A stretch of DNA of 64,000 bases from Pseudomonas khorasanensis (GCF_014268505.2 NZ_JABWQP020000012.1:1-64000), one strand, 5' to 3'; counted from the stretch's first letter, positions 49,151 to 58,713 are shown. Notes: a model not told the origin generated them from the letters alone. Translations and numbers: made by a program.

Positions 49151-51256
49151 TTAAACGCCCGAAGCCTTTGCAGCTGCCACGTCTTTGATGGACAGCTTGA
49201 TACGGCCGCGGTTGTCCACGTCCAGTACCAGCACTTCCACTTCCTGGCCTTCTTTGAGGATGTCGGTGACTTTCTCTACGCGAGCGTCGCTCAGCATCGA
49301 GATGTGCACCAGACCGTCCTTGCCCGGCAGGATGTTGACGAACGCGCCGAAGTCGACGATGCGCTCAACCTTGCCGACGTAGATCTTGCCGATCTCGGCT
49401 TCGGCAGTAATGCTCAGAACGCGCTGGCGCGCAGCTTCTGCGGCATCCTTGGTCTCGCCGAAGATCTTGATCGAGCCGTCGTCTTCGATATCGATCGAAG
49501 CCTTGGTTTCTTCGCAGATCGCACGGATGGTCGCGCCACCTTTACCGATAACGTCACGGATCTTGTCGGTGTCGATCTTCATCGCGATCATGGTCGGAGC
49601 GTTGGCCGACAGCTCGGTACGCGACTGGCCAATGATCTGGTTCATTTGGCCGAGGATGTTCAGGCGCGCTTCAAGGGCCTGGCCCAGAGCGATTTCCATG
49701 ATCTCTTCGGTGATGCCCTTGATCTTGATGTCCATCTGCAGCGCGGTCACACCTTTGGCGGTACCGGCTACCTTGAAGTCCATGTCACCCAGGTGGTCTT
49801 CGTCACCGAGGATGTCGGTCAGGACGGCGAACTTCTCGCCTTCTTTAACCAGACCCATGGCGATACCGGCAACCGGAGCCTTCATCGGCACACCAGCGTC
49901 CATCAGGGCCAGGGAAGCGCCACACACGGAAGCCATCGAGCTCGAACCGTTGGATTCAGTGATTTCCGACACGACACGGATGGTGTACGGGAACACGTCA
50001 GCGGCAGGCAGCATCGCCGAAACCGAACGACGGGCCAGACGGCCGTGACCGATTTCGCGACGACCGGCGCCGCCCATGCGACCACACTCGCCCACCGAGA
50101 ACGGAGGGAAGTTGTAGTGCAGCATGAAGGGGTCTTTCTTTTCGCCTTCCAGGGTGTCCAGCAGCTGTGCGTCACGGGCGGTGCCCAGTGTTGCAACAAC
50201 CAGCGCCTGGGTTTCACCACGGGTGAACAGCGCCGAACCGTGGGTCTTCGGCAGAACGCCGACTTCGATGTTCAGCGGACGTACGGTGCGAGTGTCGCGG
50301 CCGTCGATACGTGGCTTGCCGTTTACGATGTTTTCGCGAACGGTGCGGTATTCGATCTCGCCGAAAGCAGCTTTCACTTCAGCAGAGGTCGGCTGGCCTT
50401 CTTCGCCGGACAGCTTGGCAACCACTTGATCCTTCAGCTCACCCAGGCGCGCATAACGGTCGGCCTTGATGGTGATGGTGTAAGCCTGGGAGATCGCTTC
50501 GCCGAACTCGGCACGGATCGCGCCCAGCAGTTCGGTGGCTTCAGGCTGTGGAGCCCAGTTCCAGGTTGGCTTGGCGGCTTCTGCAGCGAGTTCCTTGACA
50601 GCGTTGATCACAACTTGGAACTCGTCGTGAGCAAACAGCACCGCACCCAGCATCTGGTCTTCGGTCAGCTCTTTGGCTTCCGATTCAACCATCAGCACGG
50701 CGTCGGAAGTACCGGCAACGACCATGTCCAGGCTCGAAGCGGCTTGCTGCTCGTAAGTCGGGTTCAGCAGGTAGCCGGTGCTTTCATGGAAAGCCACACG
50801 AGCGGCGCCGATCGGGCCGTCGAACGGAATGCCGGAAATGGCCAGGGCAGCCGAGGTACCGATCATCGCAGCGATGTCCGGATCGGTCTTCTTGCTGGTG
50901 GAAACGACGGTGCAGACAACCTGCACTTCGTTCATGAAGCCTTCAGGGAACAGCGGACGGATCGGACGGTCGATCAGTCGGGAGGTCAGGGTTTCTTTTT
51001 CGGAAGGACGGCCTTCGCGCTTGAAGAAACCGCCAGGGATCTTACCGGCAGCGTAAGTCTTTTCCTGGTAGTGAACGGACAGCGGGAAGAAGCCCTTGCC
51101 CGGATCAGCTTGCTTTGCACCGACGACAGTCACCAACACGCTGACGTCGTCGTCAACGGTGACCAATACTGCGCCGGAGGCCTGACGGGCGATACGGCCT
51201 GTCTCGAGGGTAACGGTCGATTGACCGAACTGGAATTTTTTGATTACCGGGTTCAC
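49151..51256 (-). CDS. pnp: Polynucleotide phosphorylase
   Basis: A 701-residue 3'-5' exoribonuclease and degradosome partner. It has two RNase PH-like halves (first about 10-215, second about 315-545, with GRDTRTVRPLNIEVG and the catalytic EITESNGSSSMAS region), a KH domain (about 553-615: VIGKGGATIRAICEETKASIDIEDDG) and an S1 domain (about 620-692: GKIYVGKVERIVDFGAFVNILPGKDGLVHIS). The start is GTG at 51256 with GGTAGGA upstream. A long hairpin in the 205-bp rpsO-pnp gap matches the arrangement in which RNase III and PNPase autoregulate pnp. Confidence 0.97.
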   Translation of the reverse strand: MNPVIKKFQFGQSTVTLETGRIARQASGAVLVTVDDDVSVLVTVVGAKQADPGKGFFPLSVHYQEKTYAAGKIPGGFFKREGRPSEKETLTSRLIDRPIRPLFPEGFMNEVQVVCTVVSTSKKTDPDIAAMIGTSAALAISGIPFDGPIGAARVAFHESTGYLLNPTYEQQAASSLDMVVAGTSDAVLMVESEAKELTEDQMLGAVLFAHDEFQVVINAVKELAAEAAKPTWNWAPQPEATELLGAIRAEFGEAISQAYTITIKADRYARLGELKDQVVAKLSGEEGQPTSAEVKAAFGEIEYRTVRENIVNGKPRIDGRDTRTVRPLNIEVGVLPKTHGSALFTRGETQALVVATLGTARDAQLLDTLEGEKKDPFMLHYNFPPFSVGECGRMGGAGRREIGHGRLARRSVSAMLPAADVFPYTIRVVSEITESNGSSSMASVCGASLALMDAGVPMKAPVAGIAMGLVKEGEKFAVLTDILGDEDHLGDMDFKVAGTAKGVTALQMDIKIKGITEEIMEIALGQALEARLNILGQMNQIIGQSRTELSANAPTMIAMKIDTDKIRDVIGKGGATIRAICEETKASIDIEDDGSIKIFGETKDAAEAARQRVLSITAEAEIGKIYVGKVERIVDFGAFVNILPGKDGLVHISMLSDARVEKVTDILKEGQEVEVLVLDVDNRGRIKLSIKDVAAAKASGV

Positions 51257-51402
51257 GGTGTCCTACCTTCTTTGTGGCTCTTGGGGAAATCGGTTTCTTG
51301 CGAATTCTTGGGCAATGTCGGGAATCGGCCCGATGGCAGTTGTCCGGGTGTTACAGGGTAAAGCCATGCTGCAGATAAAACTTGAGGCTGGGAGCCTGTA
51401 AG

Positions 51403-51428
51403 ACGCCAGCGGAAAACCGCTGACGTCC
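51403..51428 (-). other. rpsO-pnp intergenic hairpin (probable RNase III/attenuation site)
   Basis: On the minus strand GACGTCAGCGG pairs with CCGCTGGCGTC around TTTT. It lies between rpsO and pnp, where E. coli has the rpsO terminator and the RNase III-cut pnp leader stem. No T-tract follows directly, which favours a processing stem over a terminator. Confidence 0.55.
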
Positions 51429-51461
51429 GACAGACCACCAACCTCATAGCGCAATCGCTGA

Positions 51462-51731
51462 TTAGCGACGCAGACCCAGGCGAGCGATCAGAGCGGCGTA
51501 CCGGCTCACGTCCTTGCCTTTCAGGTAGTCCAGCAGCTTGCGACGCTGGTTTACCATGCGGATCAGACCACGACGGGAGTGGTGATCTTTACCGTTGGCC
51601 TTGAAGTGACCTTGCAGTTTGTTGATGTTGGCGGTCAGCAGTGCAACTTGCACTTCTGGCGAACCAGTGTCACCAACAGCTTGCTGGTAGTCAGCAACGA
51701 TTTGAGCTTTTTCTTGAACGTCGAGAGCCAT
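51462..51731 (-). CDS. rpsO: 30S ribosomal protein S15
   Basis: An 89-residue ribosomal protein binding the central domain of 16S rRNA. Family motifs: TGSPEVQVALLTANINKLQGHFKANGKDHHSRRGLIRMVNQRRKLLDYL. Length is exactly typical. The gap of 144 bp from truB probably holds an rpsO promoter; S15 autoregulation through its leader is known in E. coli but no comparable pseudoknot was worked out here. Confidence 0.98.
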   Translation of the reverse strand: MALDVQEKAQIVADYQQAVGDTGSPEVQVALLTANINKLQGHFKANGKDHHSRRGLIRMVNQRRKLLDYLKGKDVSRYAALIARLGLRR

Positions 51732-51875
51732 GAGGCAATCCTTCCTTATCAGGAAACTGTTTCAGGGAAACAGCTTCAACAGGCCAGGGACAAATCCCTG
51801 TATCTATAAATGAGTAGTGACCATGCCTGTTAACAGCCACACTCGCCGGCCTGCTGTTACGCAGACCGGTTCCGG

Positions 51876-52793
51876 TCATTCTGACCGAATCAAACGACGC
51901 GGCGCGATGCGCCCGTCTTCGCTCACTTCACCGATACCGATGAAGCGACCATTGTGATCCTGTACCCGCACCATGCCGAACTTCGGAGCATCCGGGGCAC
52001 GCACCGGCTGACCGTTGAGCCAGTAGAACGCGCTCGCTTCCGAGAAGTGCAGCAACGGCCAATCCAGCAAGCCGCTGTCCGATGGCATCAGGAAGCGATC
52101 GACCGCTTCGTTGCCGCCTTCGGCATGTACCGCTTCCAGCTCTTCGAGGGTCACGGTCTGCGCCAGGGTGAAAGGCCCGGCCTGGGTACGGCGCAGTTCC
52201 GCGACGTACGCACCACAACCGAGTTGCTCACCGATATCCTCCACCAGGGTACGAATATAGGTGCCCTTGCTGCAGTCCACCGCAAGCCGCGCAGTATCGC
52301 CTTCGAAGGCCAGCAATTCCAAGCGCGCAATAGTAACAGAACGCGGTTCGCGCTCCACTACTTCGCCTGCACGTGCCAGTTTGTACAGCGGCTGGCCATC
52401 ACGCTTGAGTGCCGAGTACATCGGCGGTATCTGACTGATTTGCCCGCGAAATTTCGGCAAGGCCGCTTCGACATCGGCGCGACCAACGGTCACCGGGCGC
52501 TCCTGCAAGACCTCACCTTCGGCATCGGCCGTGGTGGTGGTCTTGCCCAGTTGCGCCAGGGTCTCATAGCCCTTGTCGGAATCGAGCAGGTATTGCGAGA
52601 ACTTGGTCGCCTCGCCGAAGCACAGCGGCAACACGCCGGTGGCCAGCGGGTCGAGGCTGCCGGTGTGCCCGGCTTTCTCGGCATTCAGCAGCCAGCGCAC
52701 TTTCTGCAACGCGGCGTTGGAGGTGAATCCCAACGGCTTGTCGAGCAGGATGATACCGCTGACGTTACGACGGATACGTTTGACCTGAGCCAC
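51876..52793 (-). CDS. truB: tRNA pseudouridine(55) synthase
   Basis: A 305-residue enzyme forming pseudouridine 55 in the T-loop of tRNAs. The catalytic Asp48 lies in AGHTGSLDPLATGVLPL; KPLGFTSNAALQKVR precedes it and CSKGTYIRTL marks the second conserved block. A C-terminal PUA-like extension is present. It starts four bases after the rbfA stop, within the nusA-infB-rbfA-truB operon. Confidence 0.97.
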   Translation of the reverse strand: MAQVKRIRRNVSGIILLDKPLGFTSNAALQKVRWLLNAEKAGHTGSLDPLATGVLPLCFGEATKFSQYLLDSDKGYETLAQLGKTTTTADAEGEVLQERPVTVGRADVEAALPKFRGQISQIPPMYSALKRDGQPLYKLARAGEVVEREPRSVTIARLELLAFEGDTARLAVDCSKGTYIRTLVEDIGEQLGCGAYVAELRRTQAGPFTLAQTVTLEELEAVHAEGGNEAVDRFLMPSDSGLLDWPLLHFSEASAFYWLNGQPVRAPDAPKFGMVRVQDHNGRFIGIGEVSEDGRIAPRRLIRSE

Positions 52794-52797
52794 CGAC

Positions 52798-53199
52798 TTA
52801 CTCCTTGGCGTCTTCAGGTGCAGCGGTATCGAGGTGCTGATTGTCTTCAGCGACGGCGCGCTCGATCAGCGCCGACAGGTGCGCGCCACGCACGACGGAT
52901 TCGTCGTAGTGGAAGTGCAGTTGCGGCACGCTGCGCAGCTTCATCTCACGGGCCAATTGCATGCGCAGGAAACCTGCGGCGGCATTCAGCACCTTGATGC
53001 TTTGCGCGATGTCTTCGGCGTTGTCCTGGCCCATTACGGTGATGAAAATCTTCGCGTGACCAACGTCACGGGATACTTCCACAGCGGTAATGGTGACCAG
53101 GCCGACGCGCGGGTCTTTGACTTCACGACGGATCAGCTGGGCCAGCTCACGCTGCATCTGATCGCCGATACGTTGGGTACGGCTGTATTCTTTTGCCAT
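52798..53199 (-). CDS. rbfA: Ribosome-binding factor A
   Basis: A 133-residue KH-like factor for 30S maturation. Landmarks: RIGDQMQRELAQLIRREVKDPRVGLVTITAVEVSRDVGHAKIFI and LHFHYDESVVRG. The tail (DNQHLDTAAPEDAKE) is acidic and disordered, as usual. AAAGAATACAGCC-type start sits just after a 160-bp gap from infB that holds a long hairpin. Confidence 0.97.
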   Translation of the reverse strand: MAKEYSRTQRIGDQMQRELAQLIRREVKDPRVGLVTITAVEVSRDVGHAKIFITVMGQDNAEDIAQSIKVLNAAAGFLRMQLAREMKLRSVPQLHFHYDESVVRGAHLSALIERAVAEDNQHLDTAAPEDAKE

Positions 53200-53253
53200 G
53201 ATTTGTTACCTGTTACTGCCCAGCGGCGAAACCCGCAAGGTCTGAAAGCGGCA

Positions 53254-53287
53254 AACGCCCGGCCTGACAAAAGCCAGACCGGGCGTT
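53254..53287 (-). other. Hairpin between infB and rbfA
   Basis: On the minus strand AACGCCCGGTCTGG pairs with CCAG-type CCGGGCGTT (imperfect stem) around CTTTTGT. No T-run follows on this strand. It is likely a processing or stability element within the operon. Confidence 0.5.
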
Positions 53288-53358
53288 GCGTTTAGAGTCC
53301 GGACGCTGCGCCGCGCATTTGCATGCTACGGCTCATCGTGGCCCTTGAAGTGCGCGAG

Positions 53359-55890
53359 TCAGAGGCTGCGAGCAACCTGGACCTTCTCGAAGACTTCGAT
53401 CTTGTCGCCGACTTTGACGTCGTTGTAGCTCTTCACGCCGATACCGCATTCCATGCCGGCACGTACTTCAGAAGCGTCATCCTTGAAGCGGCGCAGGGAT
53501 TCCAGCTCGCCTTCGAAGATAACGATGTCTTCACGCAGTACGCGGATCGGACGGTTACGGTGCACAACACCTTCGATCACCATGCAGCCCGCGATCGCGC
53601 CAAACTTCGGCGAACGGAACACGTCACGCACTTCGGCCACACCCAGGATGTTCTCGCGAACATCGCTGCCGAGCATGCCGGTCAGGGCTTTCTTGACGTC
53701 TTCGATGATGTCGTAGATCACGTTGTAGTAACGCATGTCCAGACCTTCCTGCTCGACGATTTTCCGTGCGCCAGCATCGGCACGCACGTTGAAGCCGAAC
53801 AGTACAGCATTGGAAGCCAGTGCCAGGTTGGCGTCGGATTCGGTGATACCACCGACACCGCCACCGACCACGCGTACTTGCACTTCGTCGTTGCCCAGGC
53901 CATTCAAGGCACCGTTCAACGCTTCCAGCGAGCCACGGACGTCCGATTTGAGGACGATGTTGAGCGTCTTCTTCTCGGCCTGACCCATGTTTTCGAAGAT
54001 GTTCTCAAGCTTGCCGGCGTGAGCGCGAGCCAATTTGACTTCGCGGAACTTGCCTTGACGGAACAGAGCCACTTCACGGGCTTTCTTCTCGTCGGCAACC
54101 ACACTCATTTCGTCGCCAGCATCCGGGGTACCGTCCAGGCCGAGAATCTCGACTGGGATGGATGGACCGGCTTCCTTGATTGGCTTGCCGTTCTCGTCGA
54201 GCATGGCGCGCACGCGGCCATAGTTCGAACCGACCAGCACCATGTCGCCTTGGCGCAGGGTACCGTCTTGAACCAGAACGGTCGCCACCGGGCCACGGCC
54301 CTTGTCGAGACGCGATTCAACCACAACACCGCGGCCAGGAGCCGATGGGGTTGCTTTAAGTTCGAGAACTTCAGCTTGCAGCAGAACGGCTTCGAGCAGT
54401 TCGTCCACACCCGTACCGACTTTCGCCGAAACCGGTACGAACGGCGTATCACCGCCCCACTCTTCCGACGTCACGCCGTGAACCGACAGTTCGCTACGGA
54501 TGCGATCGAGATCAGCGCCCGGCTTGTCGATCTTGTTCACTGCAACAACCAGTGGAACGCCAGCCGCTACCGCGTGCTGAACAGCTTCAATGGTCTGCGG
54601 CATCACGCCGTCGTCCGCTGCAACTACCAGGATCACGATGTCGGTCGCCTTGGCACCACGGGCACGCATTGCGGTAAACGCAGCGTGACCCGGGGTGTCG
54701 AGGAAGGTAACCATGCCGCGTTCGGTTTCAACGTGGTAAGCACCGATGTGCTGGGTAATGCCGCCGGCTTCGCCAGCCGCTACCTTGGCACGACGGATGT
54801 AGTCGAGCAGCGAGGTTTTACCGTGGTCAACGTGGCCCATTACGGTCACAACCGGCGCACGGGAGAACGACTCGCCTTCAAACTTCAGGGACTCGGCCAG
54901 GGAATCTTCCAGGGCGGTGTCGCTGACCAGGGTCACTTTGTGGCCCAGCTCTTCAGCTACCAGTTGAGCAGTTTCCTGATCAAGCACCTGGTTGATGGTC
55001 GCCGGGGTACCCAGTTTGAACATGAACTTGATGATTTCAGCAGCCTTGACCGACATCTGGTTGGCGAGGTCGCCAACAGTGATGGTCTCGCCGATCTGCA
55101 CGTCACGCACGACAGGGCCGGTAGGGCTCTGGAAACCGTGGGCGTTGCGCTTTTTCAGCTTGGCCTTGCCGCGACCACCGCGACGGAAGCCATCGCTTTC
55201 TTCGTCGGTAGTGCGTGGGGCCACACGTGGCGCCGGCGCTTTTTCTTTTACCGATGCGCGATGCGGAGCGTTTTTGCGCTCGCCATCACCACCACCGCTG
55301 CGACGATTGTTATCGTCGGCACGTGGCTTGTCCGGACGGCGCTGTTCGTTCTGCTTGTTGCGAACGTCAGCGGACGGCGCTGGAGCAGCGGCGACTACCG
55401 GCGCGCTTTCACGCACGGGTTCGGCAACTGCAGCAGGGGCTGCAACGGCGTCGCTGGTAGCGTTCTGCGCAGCACCAGGCTGGCGGCGCGCTTCTTCTTC
55501 GGCGCGCTGCTTGGCTTCTTCTTCAGCCTTCTGACGAGCCGCGTTTTCTACTGCGCGACGCTCATCCAGTTCACGCTTGCGCTCGGCTTCGATTTCTTCC
55601 GGGCTGCGCTGTACGAAAACTTTCTTCTTGCGAACTTCAACGCTGATGCTCTTGCTACCAGCCACACGAAGAGTGCTGGTGGTTTTACGCTGCAGCGTGA
55701 TCTTGCGTGGTTCTTCCACTTTCGCCTTGTGACTGCTCTTCAAGTGAGTCAGCAGGGATTGCTTCTCACTGTCAGTCACATTTTCGTCGGCGGCGGTGTG
55801 CGGCAGACCTGCCTCACGCATCTGCTGCAACAGGCGCTCTACCGGTGTTTTGACCTCATCGGCCAGTTGTTTCACCGTGACTTGCGTCAT
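53359..55890 (-). CDS. infB: Translation initiation factor IF-2
   Basis: An 843-residue translational GTPase that brings fMet-tRNA to the 30S subunit. The N-terminus has the IF2-N fold (MTQVTVKQLADEVKTPVERLLQQMREAGL), followed by a long charged, Ala/Glu/Arg-rich linker (about 95-230), a second N-domain (ITVGDLANQMSVKAAEIIKFMFKLG) and the G domain with GHVDHGKTSLL, DTPGHAAF and NKID. C-terminal C1/C2 domains are complete. Long open frames on the opposite strand are codon-bias shadows. It begins 27 bp after nusA. Confidence 0.98.
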   Translation of the reverse strand: MTQVTVKQLADEVKTPVERLLQQMREAGLPHTAADENVTDSEKQSLLTHLKSSHKAKVEEPRKITLQRKTTSTLRVAGSKSISVEVRKKKVFVQRSPEEIEAERKRELDERRAVENAARQKAEEEAKQRAEEEARRQPGAAQNATSDAVAAPAAVAEPVRESAPVVAAAPAPSADVRNKQNEQRRPDKPRADDNNRRSGGGDGERKNAPHRASVKEKAPAPRVAPRTTDEESDGFRRGGRGKAKLKKRNAHGFQSPTGPVVRDVQIGETITVGDLANQMSVKAAEIIKFMFKLGTPATINQVLDQETAQLVAEELGHKVTLVSDTALEDSLAESLKFEGESFSRAPVVTVMGHVDHGKTSLLDYIRRAKVAAGEAGGITQHIGAYHVETERGMVTFLDTPGHAAFTAMRARGAKATDIVILVVAADDGVMPQTIEAVQHAVAAGVPLVVAVNKIDKPGADLDRIRSELSVHGVTSEEWGGDTPFVPVSAKVGTGVDELLEAVLLQAEVLELKATPSAPGRGVVVESRLDKGRGPVATVLVQDGTLRQGDMVLVGSNYGRVRAMLDENGKPIKEAGPSIPVEILGLDGTPDAGDEMSVVADEKKAREVALFRQGKFREVKLARAHAGKLENIFENMGQAEKKTLNIVLKSDVRGSLEALNGALNGLGNDEVQVRVVGGGVGGITESDANLALASNAVLFGFNVRADAGARKIVEQEGLDMRYYNVIYDIIEDVKKALTGMLGSDVRENILGVAEVRDVFRSPKFGAIAGCMVIEGVVHRNRPIRVLREDIVIFEGELESLRRFKDDASEVRAGMECGIGVKSYNDVKVGDKIEVFEKVQVARSL

Positions 55891-55917
55891 GCACTTCTCT
55901 CCTCAGGCCGCGCCTAA

Positions 55918-57399
55918 TTACTCGAACCAGTGGGCTCGGGCGGCCATGATCAACTTGCCGGCACGATCATCGTCAATGCCGTCGATGTCGAGCAGGTCGT
56001 CAATAGACTGCTCGGCCAGGTCTTCGCGGGTAATTACGCCGCGCACCGCCAGTTCCATCGCCAAATCCTTGTCCATACCCTCAAGCGAGAGCAGGTCTTC
56101 GGCCGGATGGGCGTCTGCCAGCTTTTCCTCAGTAGCGATGGCTTTGGTCAACAAGCGATCCTTGGCGCGAGCACGAAGCTCGTTGACGATGTCCTCGTCA
56201 AAGCCGTCGATGTTGAGCATTTCCTCCACCGGTACGTAGGCAATCTCTTCCAGGCTGGTAAAGCCTTCATCTACCAGCACCTGCGCCAGTTCTTCGTCGA
56301 CTTCCAGCTCGTCGATGAAGTTGCGCAGGATGTCGCCGGTTTCTGCTTGCTGCTTAGCCTGGATGTCCGATTCGGTCATCACGTTCAGGGTCCAGCCAGT
56401 CAATTGGCTCGCCAGACGCACGTTCTGACCACCACGACCGATGGCCTGAGCCAGATTGTCTGCGCCAACGGCGATGTCCATTGCATGGGCATCTTCGTCA
56501 ACGATAATTGCCGCAACCTCAGCCGGGGACATGGCGTTGATCACGAACTGAGCCGGATTGTCGTCCCACAGAACGATATCAACACGCTCACCGCCCAACT
56601 CGCCCGACACTGCCTGGACGCGCGAACCGCGCATACCGATGCAAGCGCCCTGCGGGTCGATGCGTTTGTCCTTGGAACGAACGGCGATCTTGGCGCGCGA
56701 ACCTGGATCACGGGACGCAGCCATCACTTCGATCAGGCCTTCGGCAATTTCCGGCACTTCGATGCGGAACAGCTCGATCAGCATTTCCGGCGCGGTACGC
56801 GACAGGATCAACTGCGGGCCGCGATTCTCGGTGCGGATTTCCTTGAGCAGCGCACGCAGACGCACGCCGACACGGAAGGTTTCGCGAGAAATGATGTCTT
56901 CACGAGCCAGCAACGCCTCGGCGTTGTTGCCCAGATCGACGATCACGTTGTCGCGGGTGACTTTTTTCACGGTGCCGGAGATGATTTCTCCAAGGCGCTC
57001 GCGATAGGCGTCGACCACTTGAGCGCGCTCGGCTTCACGCACTTTCTGCACAATAACCTGCTTGGCAGTCTGCGCAGCAATGCGGCCGAACTCGATGGAT
57101 TCGATCTTCTCTTCAACGACGTCGCCAACCTTGGCACCAGGATGCGTTTCGGCAACCTTGGTCGGCCAGGTTTCGATGGCCGGATCGTCAAGATCATTCT
57201 CTTCGACGACCGTCCAGCGACGGAAAGTTTCGTAGGCCCCGGTGTGGCGGTTAATTTCCACACGAAGGTCAACTTCGTCTTCAAAACGCTTTTTGGTAGC
57301 AGTGGCCAGAGCCAGCTCCAGCGCTTCAAAAATTACGCTTGCCGGTACGCCCTTTTCATTGGATACCGACTCAACAACCAGCAGTACTTCTTTGCTCAT
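55918..57399 (-). CDS. nusA: Transcription termination/antitermination factor NusA
   Basis: A 493-residue RNA polymerase-binding factor. Order: N-terminal polymerase-binding domain (MSKEVLLVVESVSNEKGVP...), S1 (about 135-200, ISGTVKKVTRDNVIVDLGNNAEALL), two KH domains (about 205-345, including IGMRGSRVQAVSGELGGERVDIV and AIGRGGQNVRLASQLTGW) and two C-terminal acidic repeats (about 365-490: LVDEGFTSLEEIAYVPVEEML; AVRGVITREDLAEQSIDDLLDI). The start at 57399 is chosen over the codon seven residues upstream, giving the standard length. Part of rimP-nusA-infB. Confidence 0.98.
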   Translation of the reverse strand: MSKEVLLVVESVSNEKGVPASVIFEALELALATATKKRFEDEVDLRVEINRHTGAYETFRRWTVVEENDLDDPAIETWPTKVAETHPGAKVGDVVEEKIESIEFGRIAAQTAKQVIVQKVREAERAQVVDAYRERLGEIISGTVKKVTRDNVIVDLGNNAEALLAREDIISRETFRVGVRLRALLKEIRTENRGPQLILSRTAPEMLIELFRIEVPEIAEGLIEVMAASRDPGSRAKIAVRSKDKRIDPQGACIGMRGSRVQAVSGELGGERVDIVLWDDNPAQFVINAMSPAEVAAIIVDEDAHAMDIAVGADNLAQAIGRGGQNVRLASQLTGWTLNVMTESDIQAKQQAETGDILRNFIDELEVDEELAQVLVDEGFTSLEEIAYVPVEEMLNIDGFDEDIVNELRARAKDRLLTKAIATEEKLADAHPAEDLLSLEGMDKDLAMELAVRGVITREDLAEQSIDDLLDIDGIDDDRAGKLIMAARAHWFE

Positions 57400-57446
57400 C
57401 GTACGCCTCGCCTTTCGCAAGCCATTGGATCCGCGGGATCCGCGTC

Positions 57447-57905
57447 TCAGTCAAAACTGGGAATAATGTTGGCCTTGTCGATCATATCGATCGGCAACAG
57501 GAACTCGTGGTCTTCTACCTGCACCACGACGTCCTGCTCTTCTACACCGCGCAGAAGGCCCTGAAAGTTGCGTCGTCCTTCGAAAGGCGAGCGCAGCTTG
57601 ATCTTCACTTGTTCACCGGCAAATTTTGCAAACTGCTCAAGAGTGAACAGCGGGCGCTCCATGCCAGGCGAGGAAACTTCAAGGGTGTATTCAACGGCGA
57701 TCGGATCTTCAACATCCAGTACACCGCTGATCTGGCGGCTGACAATGGCGCAATCGTCCACCAGCACGCCACCCTCTTTATCGATATAAACGCGCAACAT
57801 CGAGTGACGACCCTGAGCCGAAAACTCGATACCCCAGCATTCATAGCCCAGGGCCACGACCACCGGGGCCAGCAAGGCCTGCAACTCTTCTAGCTTGCTC
57901 GACAC
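57447..57905 (-). CDS. rimP: Ribosome maturation factor RimP
   Basis: A 152-residue factor for 30S assembly. Landmarks: LQALLAPVVVALGYECWGIEFSAQGRHSMLRVYID, VDDCAIVSRQISGVLDVEDPI, YTLEVSSPGMERPLF. It is the first protein gene of the nusA operon, following tRNA-fMet as in E. coli metY-rimP-nusA. Two terminator-like hairpins separate it from the tRNA. Confidence 0.97.
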   Translation of the reverse strand: MSSKLEELQALLAPVVVALGYECWGIEFSAQGRHSMLRVYIDKEGGVLVDDCAIVSRQISGVLDVEDPIAVEYTLEVSSPGMERPLFTLEQFAKFAGEQVKIKLRSPFEGRRNFQGLLRGVEEQDVVVQVEDHEFLLPIDMIDKANIIPSFD

Positions 57906-57944
57906 CTGAACCCCCTAGTGCATGATATGTGCATGCTTTGCAAA

Positions 57945-57971
57945 ATAAAAAAATGGGCATAACGCCCATCC
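57945..57971 (-). terminator. T-tailed hairpin just upstream of rimP
   Basis: On the minus strand GGATGGGCGTTATGCCCATTTTTTTATTTT has a GATGGGC/GCCCAT stem and a long T-run. It is 40 bases before the rimP start, so transcription arriving from the tRNA side would be reduced here, making this a good attenuation point for the nusA operon. Confidence 0.7.
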
Positions 57972-58013
57972 TTGAAACGCCGTCGAACAGCGGCGCTGGA
58001 AGTATCCAGCTAA

Positions 58014-58037
58014 CAAAAAGCCCCTTAAAAGGGGCTC
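58014..58037 (-). terminator. Terminator after tRNA-fMet
   Basis: On the minus strand GGAGCCCCTTTTAAGGGGCTTTTTGTTA is a compact stem with a T-tract, eight bases beyond the tRNA 3' end. It is the first of two tandem terminator-like hairpins before rimP. Confidence 0.85.
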
Positions 58038-58044
58038 CTGAAAC

Positions 58045-58121
<77 letters not shown>

Positions 58122-58218
58122 ACAAAGCTGGGGCGGAAGTATACGACCGATCCCTTTTAGGGTCAATGTAACCTTCCACCTGCAAGAAAGCCCGCAACAG
58201 CGGGCTCTCCTGACTAAT

Positions 58219-58304
58219 TGGTACCGAGAAGGGGACTCGAACCCCTACACCCTATGGGCACAACCACCTCAAGGTTGCGTGTCTACCAATTCCACCACCT
58301 CGGC
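58219..58304 (-). tRNA. tRNA-Leu (anticodon GAG)
   Basis: Minus strand GCCGAGGTGGTGGAATTGGTAGAC...CTTCTCGGTACCA, 86 nt with CCA. The anticodon loop CTTGAGG gives GAG and a long variable arm (TGCCCATAGGGTG) is present as in class II tRNAs. Lies between secG and tRNA-fMet. Confidence 0.95.
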
Positions 58305-58325
58305 AATACTACGTTGAAACTCTTC

Positions 58326-58709
58326 TTACTTCTGCTCTTGAGCTGGAGGCACGTCAGTCGCTGGAGTAGCCGACTTTTGCTCTTGAAGCACCGGGACATC
58401 GTCAGAAGCCGGTTGTTGCTTAGGTACTTCCAACACTGCTGGATCTGGCAAACCTGCTTGAGTCAGCTGATGAGCTTTCTCTTTAGCAAAGTAACCTAAC
58501 CCCAAGCTGGTTATGAAGAAACCGGCGGCAAGTATAGCAGTAAACTTACTAAGAAAGGTAGAGGAACCTTGGCTTCCGAACACAGTATTTGAAGCACCTG
58601 CTCCGAAAGACGCGCCAGCGTCCGCACCCTTACCCTGCTGCAGCAAAACCAGAGCAACTACGCCCAATGCACCCAGCAGATGAAAAACGACTACGACTGT
58701 TTCCAGCAT
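58326..58709 (-). CDS. secG: Preprotein translocase subunit SecG
   Basis: A 127-residue inner-membrane subunit of SecYEG. Two helices are evident (METVVVVFHLLGALGVVALVLLQ and FLSKFTAILAAGFFITSLGLGYF) joined by the conserved GADAGASFGAGASNTVFGSQGSSTFL loop. The C-terminal tail is Pro/Gln/Ala-rich and variable (PKQQPASDDVPVLQEQKSATPATDVPPAQEQK). The ATG at 58709 is four bases after tpiA; an upstream in-frame codon would overlap tpiA. Confidence 0.96.
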   Translation of the reverse strand: MLETVVVVFHLLGALGVVALVLLQQGKGADAGASFGAGASNTVFGSQGSSTFLSKFTAILAAGFFITSLGLGYFAKEKAHQLTQAGLPDPAVLEVPKQQPASDDVPVLQEQKSATPATDVPPAQEQK

Positions 58710-58713
58710 TTTT

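Noticed and set aside
53323..55917. An 864-codon open frame antisense to infB
   Set aside because: infB is unmistakable on the minus strand. The antisense product has no recognisable domains and its length simply reflects high GC content.
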